In this document: piece by piece, positions 1 through 7,889 of the stretch
Layout of the letters: every line of letters begins with the position of its first letter
Numbering within the stretch: the stretch's first letter is position 1
Source: Ruminococcus sp.
GTDB lineage: Bacteria; Bacillota; Clostridia; Oscillospirales; Ruminococcaceae
DNA length: 50,328 nt
Assembly (NCBI GenBank): GCA_031262835.1
Contig: JAISGY010000067.1
Span: 1 to 50,328 of the forward strand
Direction of reading: 5' to 3'
Notes under the pieces: generated by a model
What the model saw: the letters and a program-made list of their open reading frames with translations, nothing else
Databases searched by the model: none
Told to the model about the DNA's origin: nothing
Made by a program: the position numbers and the translations under genes

Positions 1-1719
1 AACCTTGTCGTGTTGCTCCTTAATCCCAACCATCTCTTTGTCGTAAAGCTCTCTGTACCGCTCTCTTGCGGCAATAATTTCGGGGTCGTCAAATCTGTCG
101 AAAATTACCGCCTTTGAAATAACATCTTCGGGAACGCCCTCGCCCCGCATCTTCGCAACAGCCTTAAATTCGGCGTTACCGCCCAGCATTATGTCGGTAC
201 CGCGCCCCGCCACGTTCGTCGCAATTGTTACCGCGCCGAAATGCCCGGCTTGCGCGACAATCTGCGCCTCGCGTTCGTGCTGCTTGGCGTTTAGGACTTC
301 GTGGTCGATGCCGCGCCGTTTTAACATCTTCGAGAGAAGCTCACTCTTTTCAATTGAAACAGTACCGACAAGAACAGGCTGCCCCTTCGCGTGGCACTCG
401 GCAATCTGGTCGATAACGGCGTTGTATTTCCCCTTCTCGGTCTTGAAGACAACGTCGGAGTGGTCCTCGCGTATCATCTTTCGGTTCGTCGGGACTTCAA
501 CAACGTCGAGGCGGTAGATTTCCTTGAATTCCTCCATCTCGGTCATCGCCGTACCGGTCATGCCGGAGAGTTTTTTATACATTCTGAAGTAGTTTTGGAA
601 GGTAATTGAAGCGAGTGTCTTCGACTCGTGGGCAACCTTCACGCCCTCTTTCGCCTCAATCGCCTGATGTAAGCCGTCGTTATAACGCCGCCCGATCATA
701 AGTCTGCCTGTAAATTCGTCAACGATAACGACTTCGCCGTCTTTTACAACATAGTCGGTGTCGCGGTGCATTATTCCGTTGGCTTTTAAGGCTTGGTTGA
801 CGTGGTGGAGGAGGGTAGTGTGCTCCGCGTCGTAGAGGTTTTCGACGCCGAAAAACTTTTCGGCGCGCTTAACGCCGCGGCGTGTAATTGTCGCGGTTTT
901 CGCCTTCTGGTCGACGATGTAGTCTTTCCCCTCGGAGGCTTCGTCTTGGTCAACCTTATCGTCCGATTCGACAATTATATACGGCTCGCAGGTCTTCGCG
1001 AACTTGTCCGCCTTCCCGTACATCTCGGTGGACTTGTCCCCGCGCCCGGAGATAATAAGCGGCGTACGAGCCTCGTCGATAAGGATAGAGTCAACCTCAT
1101 CGACAATCGCAAAGTTATGCCCGCGCTGTACCTTCTCGTTTTCGTAGATAACCATGTTGTCGCGAAGGTAGTCGAAACCGAACTCGTTGTTGGTACCATA
1201 GGTTATGTCGCAGGCGTAGGCATCGCGCCGCTCGTCGTTAGTAAGCCCGTGAACAACGCAGCCTATAGTTACCCCGAGGTAGTTAAAAACCTTCCCCATC
1301 TCTTCGGATTGGGACTTCGCGAGGTAGTCGTTGACGGTAACAACATGGACGCCCGCCCTTGTTAAGCCGTTAAGATACGAAGCAAGGCAGGCGACAAGCG
1401 TCTTGCCCTCACCGGTCTTCATCTCGGCAATACGCCCCTGATGTAAAATTATCGCGCCGACAAGCTGCACAGGGAAAGGCTTTTTCCCCAAGACGCGCCA
1501 AGCCGCCTCGCGAACCGTCGCAAGGGCGGGGACGATAAGCGAATCGAGCGGTACGCCGTCTTCAAGCTCCCCGCGGAGGATTCCGGTTTGTGATTTTAAG
1601 GTCTCGTCGCTCATAGCGGCGTATTCTTCTTCAAGAGCAAGAATCTGACGTTTCATCGGGTCGATTTTAGCAAGCTCTCTCTTGCTGTAACCCCCGAAAA
1701 GTCCTTCAAACAGTCCCAT
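1..1719 (-). CDS. secA: SecA preprotein translocase ATPase, N-terminal part (runs off window)
   Basis: SecA is the ATP-driven motor that pushes unfolded preproteins through SecYEG at the cytoplasmic membrane. Reading the minus strand from ATG at 1719 gives 573 codons that begin [20 protein letters not shown] and continue through Walker A (MKTGEGKT, near residue 102), the [12 protein letters not shown] Walker B region, the preprotein cross-linking domain (SDFA-like block replaced by [17 protein letters not shown]) and the second helicase domain with [19 protein letters not shown]. The C-terminal third (wing, scaffold, possible zinc tail) lies before base 1. A GGAG sits 8 nt upstream of the ATG. 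A sigma-A promoter lies about 140 nt upstream, so the message has a long leader containing two GC-rich hairpins. The assignment is certain; only the 3' end is missing. Confidence 0.98.
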   Translation of the reverse strand, partial: MGLFEGLFGGYSKRELAKIDPMKRQILALEEEYAAMSDETLKSQTGILRGELEDGVPLDSLIVPALATVREAAWRVLGKKPFPVQLVGAIILHQGRIAEMKTGEGKTLVACLASYLNGLTRAGVHVVTVNDYLAKSQSEEMGKVFNYLGVTIGCVVHGLTNDERRDAYACDITYGTNNEFGFDYLRDNMVIYENEKVQRGHNFAIVDEVDSILIDEARTPLIISGRGDKSTEMYGKADKFAKTCEPYIIVESDDKVDQDEASEGKDYIVDQKAKTATITRRGVKRAEKFFGVENLYDAEHTTLLHHVNQALKANGIMHRDTDYVVKDGEVVIVDEFTGRLMIGRRYNDGLHQAIEAKEGVKVAHESKTLASITFQNYFRMYKKLSGMTGTAMTEMEEFKEIYRLDVVEVPTNRKMIREDHSDVVFKTEKGKYNAVIDQIAECHAKGQPVLVGTVSIEKSELLSKMLKRRGIDHEVLNAKQHEREAQIVAQAGHFGAVTIATNVAGRGTDIMLGGNAEFKAVAKMRGEGVPEDVISKAVIFDRFDDPEIIAARERYRELYDKEMVGIKEQHDKV

Positions 1720-1746
1720 TTATTTCTCCAATTTATATTGTTTTTT

Positions 1747-1779
1747 ATTGTCTCCCCCGCCGGAAGCGGGGGGGACAAT
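1747..1779. repeat. GC-rich hairpin repeat, copy 1
   Basis: Inverted repeat with outer arms ATTGTC/GACAAT and inner CCCCCGC/GCGGGGG around a GGAA loop. It lies in the transcribed leader of secA (minus strand). It belongs to a dispersed family in this window whose core is CCCCCGCC-N3-GGCGGGGG. Confidence 0.8.
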
Positions 1780-1816
1780 CGTATAACCGATTTTGAATAA
1801 ACTTTTTTATCTTTAT

Positions 1817-1847
1817 TTGTCTCCCCCGCCGCAGGCGGGGGAGACAA
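1817..1847. repeat. GC-rich hairpin repeat, copy 2
   Basis: Perfect 14-bp arms TTGTCTCCCCCGCC / GGCGGGGGAGACAA around GCA. It is also in the secA leader, 38 nt from copy 1, so the secA message would carry two strong stem-loops in tandem. Confidence 0.85.
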
Positions 1848-1858
1848 TCGCTTTTTTT

Positions 1859-1887
1859 ATTATAACCTATTTTAGATTTTTTGTCAA
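1859..1887 (-). promoter_or_regulatory. sigma-A promoter of secA
   Basis: On the minus strand TTGACA (1887-1882), a 17-nt spacer and TATAAT (1864-1859) match the housekeeping consensus exactly. It diverges from the vanZ promoter, with the two -35 boxes 27 bp apart. Confidence 0.9.
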
Positions 1888-1914
1888 TAAATTTTTAAAA
1901 AATTTCCGTAAATC

Positions 1915-1943
1915 TTGACATTAACAAAATTTTGCCGTATAAT
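1915..1943 (+). promoter_or_regulatory. sigma-A promoter of vanZ-like gene (leaderless)
   Basis: TTGACA (1915-1920), 17-nt spacer, TATAAT (1938-1943). The ATG of the gene follows after only 6 nt, so transcription should start at or next to the initiation codon. Confidence 0.9.
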
Positions 1944-1949
1944 ATTTCT

Positions 1950-2432
1950 ATGGAAATACAGAACAAGAGAACTAAGCGGATTTTAACCGCCGTATTTATA
2001 GTATATGTAGTGCTCCTTTTGGGCGTTGTGACGCTGCGGTTTTTGTACCCTGCTAAGCTCAATCAGATGACAGAGGCTCTGGCGGCGGGGGAAGTCGCGC
2101 CGAACTTCGAGATTTTTAAGACTATCCGTGCCCAATGGGCTGATTTAGGGAGCGGTTACGCAAACTGGAATATCCTTGCAAATACCGTCTGCTTCATGCC
2201 GTTCGGGTTCCTCCTGCCCCTTATAACAAAAAAACCCTGTAACCTTCTTGTCACGGGCTTTATAGGGTTACTCTTTTCGGGGCTTATCGAAACTTCGCAG
2301 CTTGTTTTTAATATCGGTGTGTTCGATATAGACGACCTTATTCTTAATACCGCCGGGGTTGTTATCGGGTACATTGCCGCGCGGGTTTGTTATGCTATTT
2401 TCGGGGGGCGGACGGTTAAGAAGAAAAGATAA
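1950..2432 (+). CDS. VanZ-like membrane protein
   Basis: A 160-residue integral membrane protein of the VanZ family, named after a teicoplanin-resistance accessory protein; most members have no proven function. Hydrophobic segments are visible at about residues 11-31, 75-90, 97-113 and 129-148, with the family-typical N-x2-NxxxFxPxGFLLP block (NILANTVCFMPFGFLLP), GLxxSxxIExxQ (GLLFSGLIETSQ) and DIDDLILNTxGxxxGY. The open frame extends to a TTG at 1932, but that codon overlaps the promoter: TATAAT is at 1938-1943. The ATG at 1950 is therefore the start, and the message is probably leaderless, with no Shine-Dalgarno. It ends 4 bp from the convergent restriction endonuclease gene. Confidence 0.9.
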   Translation: MEIQNKRTKRILTAVFIVYVVLLLGVVTLRFLYPAKLNQMTEALAAGEVAPNFEIFKTIRAQWADLGSGYANWNILANTVCFMPFGFLLPLITKKPCNLLVTGFIGLLFSGLIETSQLVFNIGVFDIDDLILNTAGVVIGYIAARVCYAIFGGRTVKKKR

Positions 2433-2436
2433 GAGG

Positions 2437-3000
2437 TTATGCCTTGTACAGCACCTTAAACTTATTCTCACGTGCTTCTTTGGTTAGTGCCGCTTGTTGC
2501 CCTGTCTCGCTTTTTTGTCCGCGCCAATCATCGAGGTCAAGCCACCCCATCTGAATAAGCAGAATTTTCGGGTTGTTCGCTTCTATCTTCTCAAAATTTA
2601 TCGTGAGGTAATAGCCGGATTTATCTTTCCCGGAATCGGACTTTGTATAGCTTCTGTTCCCGTAAATTGATTTTTGCGAAGACGTTTTAAGTTCTATAGA
2701 TAACGATTCGTCGTATTCACATACGATGTCTTTTTCTTTTCCGACGCCCTTGCGAAACCCTTTTATATTCTTCTCGATATATTCGGGGATTACATCATGA
2801 AGCAAAGCACCTGTAGCTTGCGGTGAAATTCTCATTTCGCTTATCCGCAAATTCAGGTAGGTATTAATCTTCCCGTGAAGAATACTCTGCCACGATTTTT
2901 GACATATATCGACTATGTAAGGCTCAAGCGGGTGAGCATCAACTAACTCGTCCGTTATATTCCGCCAATCGGAAACGGGCTTCCCTTTATACGGATTCAT
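2437..3000 (-). CDS. ScaI-like type II restriction endonuclease
   Basis: A 187-residue protein resembling the ScaI restriction endonuclease family (ScaI cuts AGTACT). The start MNPYKGKPVSDW is chosen over an upstream in-frame TTG (3021) because GGAG lies 10 nt before the ATG. A PD-(D/E)xK-type site is visible: an Asp (in KDIVCEYDE) followed 12 residues on by E-L-K in SLSIELKTSS. The downstream blocks IYGNRSYTKS, SGYYLTINFEK, MGWLDLDDWRGQK and TGQQA are what I remember as family-typical. It follows the methyltransferase with a 14-nt overlap, so the pair is one transcript in which protection is made first. Recognition of AGTACT is inferred from family only. Confidence 0.82.
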   Translation of the reverse strand: MNPYKGKPVSDWRNITDELVDAHPLEPYIVDICQKSWQSILHGKINTYLNLRISEMRISPQATGALLHDVIPEYIEKNIKGFRKGVGKEKDIVCEYDESLSIELKTSSQKSIYGNRSYTKSDSGKDKSGYYLTINFEKIEANNPKILLIQMGWLDLDDWRGQKSETGQQAALTKEARENKFKVLYKA

Positions 3001-3871
3001 TTGATATGTACTCCAATTCAAGCTGCGTCCCTACAGTCTGTACTTCGCGCTGCAATAACTGTATTCTTTTTTTTGCTATTTCACAGTATTCGGGAAGGAT
3101 TTCAAAGCCGACGCAAAATCTGTTGTTTCTAAGTGCCGACTCAAATGTTGTCCCCGAACCCATGAACGGGTCGAGAATTACATCCTCTTCGTTTGTGAAC
3201 CCTAAAATCAATCTGTTAATTAAGTCAATCGGGAATTGACACGGGTGCGGAGTACGTTCCGTCGAAGAGCGGTTTTTTCCGGTTGTAACCTTTGCTATCT
3301 CCCAAACATCGGACGGGTTCTTCCCCAAAGTGTTAACGCGGAGTTTCCCATGCCGCCTTGAGTTCGGGTATTTTACGTTCTTGTCGCGTATCGAATCGAG
3401 ATTAAAGGTATAGTTTTTTTCGTCCTTAACATACCACAAAATCTTCTCGTTTCGCGGGCTCAGGTAGTTTTTACAGGCAACCCCCGCGGAATAGTTCCAC
3501 ACGATTTCCTGATTGAGGAAAAGCGGAACTTTATCCCAGAGCAGATAAGTAATCGGTATTGCACGTCCCTTTTCATCAACCTTAACGTATCCGAGGTTAA
3601 GGAGCAACGCACCTTTCGGGTTAAGGCAGCTGCACGAGCCTTCAATCCATTCGGCTGACCAATTAATATAGTCACAAAGCGGCTTTACGCTTTCATACTC
3701 CTTGCCTATATTATACGGAGGGCTTGTTATGACTGCGTCGAAAAGAGGACGCGCAAGCTTCTTTTGAAATGTTAAAGCATCGCCGCAATAAAGCAGACAA
3801 GTTTCCGTCTCGAAATAGGGCTTACCGATAAGATTTTTGAGTTCATCTTTAACCCTGTAAAAATCAGCTAT
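2987..3871 (-). CDS. DNA methyltransferase (N4-cytosine type), probable ATA start
   Basis: Modification partner of the adjacent endonuclease. The frame contains TSPPYN (catalytic motif IV, residues 49-54; SPPY is typical of N4-cytosine enzymes) and DPFMGSGTT (AdoMet motif I, residues 234-242), in the beta-class order IV then I. The first ATG/GTG/TTG in frame is a TTG at 3607, downstream of the catalytic motif, so it cannot be the true start. Upstream there is AAAGGAGG followed after 7 nt by ATA (3871-3869) and then ADFYRVKDEL; an in-frame TAA lies just beyond. I therefore place the start at ATA, giving 294 residues. Either AUA is used here, or the ATG has mutated, or the base is a sequence error. 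Confidence 0.8.
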   Translation of the reverse strand: MADFYRVKDELKNLIGKPYFETETCLLYCGDALTFQKKLARPLFDAVITSPPYNIGKEYESVKPLCDYINWSAEWIEGSCSCLNPKGALLLNLGYVKVDEKGRAIPITYLLWDKVPLFLNQEIVWNYSAGVACKNYLSPRNEKILWYVKDEKNYTFNLDSIRDKNVKYPNSRRHGKLRVNTLGKNPSDVWEIAKVTTGKNRSSTERTPHPCQFPIDLINRLILGFTNEEDVILDPFMGSGTTFESALRNNRFCVGFEILPEYCEIAKKRIQLLQREVQTVGTQLELEYISNESV

Positions 3872-3918
3872 GTTTAGTCCTCCTTTCGGTTAATTTTAAC
3901 GTCAGCGATGACCCGAGG

Positions 3919-5244
3919 TCAGCGATGACCTCTACTCCCCCCGCCGCCGTGGTGCCCGCCGCCGTGGCTGCTGCTGCCGCCGGAGTCGGAGCTGTTGCGG
4001 GTTTTTGTTGTTGTCTCGCGGACGAAGCGATCGGAGCGGTTGTAGATATTGAGGCTGCTCTTGTTGAGGTAGGCTGCCGCGGAGATTTTGGAGTGCTTGT
4101 GGTAGCGGTTCCAGACCACGAGTGCGGTTACCACGGTTGCTATTATCGCAATAATGAAGAAGGCGAATGCGGCGTCGGTGTTAATTTCTCTGGAACTGCT
4201 GATGTAACCGTAATCGGTGTAATCGCTGCTGCCGCTTATTTTGTAGCTGTCAAGCGTTTCTCCCTCGTAATAGATTTGGCAGTCGGACAGGAATGTCAAC
4301 ACCGTCATGCGCTCATCGTAGTCTTCAAAGGACGGGATTATATCTGCGACAATATCGAGCACATCGGAGTCGGAGATATAGCTTCTCGCGCCGTTCGCGA
4401 CAACCATATGGAGAACGTAATTCCCGTTCGCGGAGTCCATTAACAGGAGCACGCCGGTTGAATCAATGCCGAAGCGGTCGTCGTAATGCTTCTCGGAAGC
4501 TTCAATAACCTCCGCGTCCGTGTAGTCCTCGGCGGTTGAAACTATACCTACATTCCAGCCCGTCACATCGGCAAGGAGCGACATATGGACTATGATTTCG
4601 TCTTCCTCTTCCCCGGTTAAAAAGTCGGCGTTGTCGGCAAGATAGAGGTCTTCTCGGGCATAGTAGTCGGTGTACGAAAGGGTTGTTTCAATCATGCTTT
4701 CTACAACGCTGTCCATAAATTCAGCATCGGTATCGACGTGCCCGCCCAAGCTGTCCTCTCTGACTGTCCCGCCGTCATAGACAAGCAGGGCGTCGAAGAT
4801 GAATTCCATTACCGTCCCGTATTCGTCGTAATCTTCAAAATAAGGCTTTATGTCCTCGATAATCTCAAGGACTTCCGTATCGTCAATATTGTCCCGCGCA
4901 ATCCCCGCGACAACCATATGGAGCACGTAATTGCCGTTCGCGGAGTCCATTAAAAGGAGCACCCCGTCCGACTCAATGCCGAAGTAGGAATCGTAAAAAC
5001 CCTCCGCAGCGGCTATTACCTCGTCGTCTGTATAGTCCTCCGCAGTCGAAACAATACCGATATTAAGCCCGCAGGCGTCGTAAAAGAGCTGTAACTGCTC
5101 GCCGATAATGTTTTCCTCGTCGTCGGTTAAAAAGTCGGCGTTGTCGAAGATAAAGGCATGGTCGTTGTTGTCAAATGCGGCAGCGTTTACAGCCCCTAAG
5201 GTGAAGATTATCAGGGCAATGAAAATTGTACTTATTCTTTTCAT
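3919..5244 (-). CDS. Secreted/membrane protein with two TPM domains and a Gly-His tail
   Basis: A 441-residue protein: signal peptide (MKRISTIFIALIIFTLGAVNAAA), two tandem TPM domains (YgcG/TPM_phosphatase family, each starting IFDNADFLTDDEE or LADNADFLTGEEE), a transmembrane helix (AAFAFFIIAIIATVVTALVVW) and a short tail ending in SHGGGHHGGGGSRGHR. The domains are an internal duplication still visible in DNA: the stretch encoding LLLMDSANGNYVLHMVVA is almost the same near 4400 and 4910. The start is taken at 5244 because AAAGGGGG precedes it and the longer frame overlaps the upstream gene. TPM proteins are associated with membrane-protein quality control and photosystem repair in other organisms; the role here is unknown. 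Third gene of the SPFH operon. Confidence 0.85.
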   Translation of the reverse strand: MKRISTIFIALIIFTLGAVNAAAFDNNDHAFIFDNADFLTDDEENIIGEQLQLFYDACGLNIGIVSTAEDYTDDEVIAAAEGFYDSYFGIESDGVLLLMDSANGNYVLHMVVAGIARDNIDDTEVLEIIEDIKPYFEDYDEYGTVMEFIFDALLVYDGGTVREDSLGGHVDTDAEFMDSVVESMIETTLSYTDYYAREDLYLADNADFLTGEEEDEIIVHMSLLADVTGWNVGIVSTAEDYTDAEVIEASEKHYDDRFGIDSTGVLLLMDSANGNYVLHMVVANGARSYISDSDVLDIVADIIPSFEDYDERMTVLTFLSDCQIYYEGETLDSYKISGSSDYTDYGYISSSREINTDAAFAFFIIAIIATVVTALVVWNRYHKHSKISAAAYLNKSSLNIYNRSDRFVRETTTKTRNSSDSGGSSSHGGGHHGGGGSRGHR

Positions 5245-5254
5245 ATTTCCCCCT

Positions 5255-6316
5255 TTAACCGAAGAACCCGGAGGCAATGCCGCCGATTATTAATGTGCCG
5301 ATAAAAATTCCGGCGAGGGTTAAGCCGTATTTTAAGCCCGACATCGGCGGGAGTCCCGCAACCTTCCCGGTCTGCCCGTTAACGGCGAATTCGTAAATCT
5401 TGCCTTTGTATGTGTAGGTCATGAACCACAGCGGCAACATCACGTATTCCCAATCCGTACGGATTAGGTTGACGTTTTTTTGCTTAATCGAAACGCTCGA
5501 ATACCCCGTAATATCAGCCTTTAAGACCTCCGCCGCCGCATCTCCGGCGCGGGTTCTTATCCTGTCCAAAATGTCGTTTTTCGGGACATCGTACTTGTCC
5601 GCCATAAACCCGGCGAGGTAGTTCATGTTAAATTCGGTGAGGTCGTTATAGTCGAAGGGTTCAACCGAGTCGATAAAGTCGTCGTCGAGCTTTTTAGACC
5701 CGTCCGCCGGAATCTTCTCGAAGTTCATATACGCCGCCCTGTCGCATTCGTAATACTTCGTGTTGGTTATCGTATAGTCGCCGGACGTGTGGGAATGTAC
5801 AATCGTCGCTTCCGCCGAAATTGACGCGTTGGTCTTACAGTCGGTGAGCCAAAACGGCGTGTAGAGCCCGACCATCTTCTCAAGCTGTTTTTGCGTCCTG
5901 AAAGAGTTCGGAACGAACCATTTTTTCTTGATGAATTTCCCCATAATCTCCTCCGCTTCCGGGCGGGTGAGCTTGAAGGGAATAAGCCTCGCGGGGCGGA
6001 ATTCCCCGGAGATTCTCCCTGTCAGTGTTACGGGGTTGTGGCAATAGTAACACTCCGCGGCGGCGGTGTTCTCGTCCGAGATTATCGACGCGCCGCAGTT
6101 GTTGCAGACGTAAACGCGGGTTGCCTCCGCGAACTCTTTTTCATCTTTTGCGGTCTGTTCCGTGGATCGAGCGGCGGCGGGAGCTTCGTCAATGACGGGC
6201 TTTTCGGCTTCCGCAAGCTCCTCTGTCGTGAATTCCGACGTACAATAGTCGCAAAGCATCTTCTGCTTTTCGGGGGAGAAGCGAAGCTCCGCCCCGCAGT
6301 TAGGGCACTTGGTCAT
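5255..6316 (-). CDS. Zinc-ribbon membrane-anchored protein (TFIIB-type zinc ribbon)
   Basis: A 353-residue protein opening with CPNCGAEL...CDYC (first zinc ribbon, residues 4-25) and CNNCGASI...CYYC (second, about residues 71-93), then a long alpha/beta region (PARLIPFKLTRPEAEEIM, residues 111 on, and YTPFWLTDCK) and one C-terminal transmembrane helix (LTLAGIFIGTLIIGGIASGFF). I do not know a biochemical function. Proteins of this layout commonly sit next to SPFH and TPM genes in Clostridia, as here. GGAGG lies 6 nt before the ATG; 20 nt separate it from the upstream SPFH gene, so the operon is tight. Confidence 0.78.
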   Translation of the reverse strand: MTKCPNCGAELRFSPEKQKMLCDYCTSEFTTEELAEAEKPVIDEAPAAARSTEQTAKDEKEFAEATRVYVCNNCGASIISDENTAAAECYYCHNPVTLTGRISGEFRPARLIPFKLTRPEAEEIMGKFIKKKWFVPNSFRTQKQLEKMVGLYTPFWLTDCKTNASISAEATIVHSHTSGDYTITNTKYYECDRAAYMNFEKIPADGSKKLDDDFIDSVEPFDYNDLTEFNMNYLAGFMADKYDVPKNDILDRIRTRAGDAAAEVLKADITGYSSVSIKQKNVNLIRTDWEYVMLPLWFMTYTYKGKIYEFAVNGQTGKVAGLPPMSGLKYGLTLAGIFIGTLIIGGIASGFFG

Positions 6317-6336
6317 GAGTTACCTCCGGGGTATTA

Positions 6337-7527
6337 CTATTCGGCTTTCTTGTTGCCGCAATTTTGACAGAACTTGCCTGTATTCGGTGTCCCGCACTCG
6401 GAGCAGAACCACTTGCCGTCAGCCGCCGGAGCCGGAGCCGGTTTCTTGTTCCCGCAGCTTTGGCAGAAGTTGCCGGTGTTATAAGTACCGCAAGAACAGG
6501 TCCAACCGCCGGGCTGTTGTTGTTGCGCCGGAGCTTGCGGAGCGGGCTGTTGAGGCATTGCGCCAAGTATTCCCGCGCCTGCCGATTGCGCCGCGTTAAA
6601 GCCCATGAAGCCGATTGCCGCGCCGCCTGCGTTGCCGCCTGCCGCCTTAATTCCATCCGCTACGCTCTTTTGCATATAGGCGTTCATTAGCGACGGGTCA
6701 GCCATCATTGCGGTTTCGTTCCGCATATTGATAAGCTTTTGTGAGCCCTCGTCATAGCTTATGCTCTCAATCCCGACCGAGCAGACCTGCATACCGCGAA
6801 GCCCTTCCCACTCGTCGTCAAGCGCGTCCGCCATGTATTTTGAAAGCTCTCTGCCCTTGCTTTGAACGTACGAAATTCTTGTGCCTTCCATCGACATCTT
6901 GTTAATCGACGATGCGAACGCGTCTAAAAATTCCGCCATGTATTGGGTGTTAATATCGGTTATTTCAACCCTGTTGGCGTTTTTCGGGATTGCCTCGGCG
7001 TAAAATTTAAGCGGGTCTGTTATGCGGATTGAATAGGTGCCGAATGCCCGAAGGAACAGTTCCGCATTGTAAAAATTGTCGAAATAGTTAACGGGGTTCT
7101 TTGTCCCGAATTTGATACCCTTTATTTCCTGTAAATTTATGTAAACCGCCATCTGCTTGCCGCTCGGGGCACCGCCGAATTTAATACGCTCGAAGGTATC
7201 CTTTAAGCTGTCGGCAATGTCAGAGCCCAAGTTCCCCGCGAAGAGAGACGGCGCGGAGGAAAGGGAAACCTGATAATACCCCTCCTCGGACGAGTAGTCA
7301 ACAACCCTGCCCCCGTCAATTAAAAGCATCATCATGTTCGGGTAGACGTGGATAACGGAACCGTTGGAAATTATCCCCGCGTCGCCCTTCTTGTTCTGTC
7401 CCTTGCGAACGGCTACGCCCTTTGTCATAACCGTCATATCCCCCATGGAATCCGGCTCAATTGTCTCAAGCCAAGAATCCGCCAATGCCCCTGATACTGC
7501 CTTACCAACCGCCTTTATAATTCCCAT
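6337..7527 (-). CDS. SPFH-domain protein with double C-terminal zinc ribbon
   Basis: A 396-residue protein. Residues 1-290 are an SPFH/band-7-like domain of the type often mis-named 'virion core protein' in Clostridia (MGIIKAVGKAVSGALADSW..., VFIRNGKV-like DGGRVVDYSSEEGYYQ, GTYSIRITDPLKFY). An Ala/Gly/Pro/Gln linker follows, then two zinc ribbons: WTCSCGTYNTGNFCQSCGNK and WFCSECGTPNTGKFCQNCGNK, repeats of one module. There is no clear N-terminal membrane helix, unlike classical flotillins. First gene of a three-gene operon with the zinc-ribbon membrane protein and the TPM protein; a role in envelope stress or membrane-protein handling is plausible but inferred. GGAG precedes ATG by 8 nt. Confidence 0.85.
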   Translation of the reverse strand: MGIIKAVGKAVSGALADSWLETIEPDSMGDMTVMTKGVAVRKGQNKKGDAGIISNGSVIHVYPNMMMLLIDGGRVVDYSSEEGYYQVSLSSAPSLFAGNLGSDIADSLKDTFERIKFGGAPSGKQMAVYINLQEIKGIKFGTKNPVNYFDNFYNAELFLRAFGTYSIRITDPLKFYAEAIPKNANRVEITDINTQYMAEFLDAFASSINKMSMEGTRISYVQSKGRELSKYMADALDDEWEGLRGMQVCSVGIESISYDEGSQKLINMRNETAMMADPSLMNAYMQKSVADGIKAAGGNAGGAAIGFMGFNAAQSAGAGILGAMPQQPAPQAPAQQQQPGGWTCSCGTYNTGNFCQSCGNKKPAPAPAADGKWFCSECGTPNTGKFCQNCGNKKAE

Positions 7528-7565
7528 GGTTATACTCCTTAATTTATGAAAAAATTCTTAATAAT

Positions 7566-7594
7566 ATTATACCACTGCAAGGGCGGCTTGTCAA
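7566..7594 (-). promoter_or_regulatory. sigma-A promoter of the SPFH operon
   Basis: On the minus strand TTGACA (7594-7589), 17-nt spacer, TATAAT (7571-7566), about 40 nt upstream of the SPFH start. Confidence 0.9.
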
Positions 7595-7610
7595 GCATTA
7601 ATTTTATTTA

Positions 7611-7635
7611 GCCTCCCCGCCGTTGGCGGGGAGGC
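7611..7635. repeat. GC-rich hairpin repeat, copy 3
   Basis: Arms GCCTCCCCGCC / GGCGGGGAGGC around GTT. The outer pairs (GCC/GGC) differ from copies 1 and 2 on both sides together. Confidence 0.8.
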
Positions 7636-7641
7636 TAAAAA

Positions 7642-7679
7642 TCCCCCGCCACGGGGTCAGCCGCCTGCCGGCGGGGGAG
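7642..7679. repeat. GC-rich hairpin repeat, copy 4 (long loop)
   Basis: TCCCCCGCC and GGCGGGGGA arms separated by about 20 nt instead of 3, suggesting an insertion in the loop or two half-copies. Confidence 0.55.
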
Positions 7680-7772
7680 TGATTTCGCTCAAATCCCCGC
7701 TCGCGCCGTCGGCGTTTCTCTCTCGCGCCACAGACAGGGGAGTGAAATTTCGCCGCAATTGCCGCCCAATAT

Positions 7773-7805
7773 GTTTACCTCCCCCGCCTCGGCGGGGGAG
7801 GTAAA
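7773..7805. repeat. GC-rich hairpin repeat, copy 5
   Basis: GTTTACCTCCCCCGCC / GGCGGGGGAGGTAAAC, almost without a loop. It lies 19 nt upstream of the -35 box of the next gene. Confidence 0.8.
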
Positions 7806-7823
7806 CAAAATTTTTCTTTGCTA

Positions 7824-7852
7824 TTGCAATTGCCTTAACAATGTGTTATACT
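7824..7852 (+). promoter_or_regulatory. sigma-A promoter of the 7890 gene
   Basis: TTGCAA (7824-7829), 17-nt spacer, TATACT (7847-7852), followed by an AT-rich leader with GGAG 9 nt before the ATG at 7890. Confidence 0.8.
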
Positions 7853-7889
7853 ATTATAAATACGTATAAATATATAGGAGCAGAAAATT

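Larger units (their letters stand above)
7528..7889. other. 362-bp intergenic region with divergent promoters and hairpins
   Basis: No gene found. It holds the SPFH promoter (7566-7594, minus), three GC-rich inverted repeats (7611-7635, 7642-7679, 7773-7805) and the promoter of the following plus-strand gene (7824-7852). Between the hairpins, about 7680-7770, is C-rich sequence with no clear reading frame. Confidence 0.7.

Noticed and set aside
793-1365. 190-codon open frame on the plus strand
   Set aside because: It is antisense to secA, which is unambiguous on the minus strand; no SD or promoter.
1932-1949. TTG start of the vanZ-like gene
   Set aside because: It lies upstream of the -10 hexamer of the gene's own promoter and has no SD.
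3925-4443. 172-codon Ala/Val-rich plus-strand frame
   Set aside because: Mirror of the Gly/Ser/His tail and TPM domain coding strand; composition is an artefact of the opposite strand.
1747-7805. GC-rich hairpins as rho-independent terminators
   Set aside because: They lack a consistent T tract and several lie in promoter regions or a leader rather than after genes.
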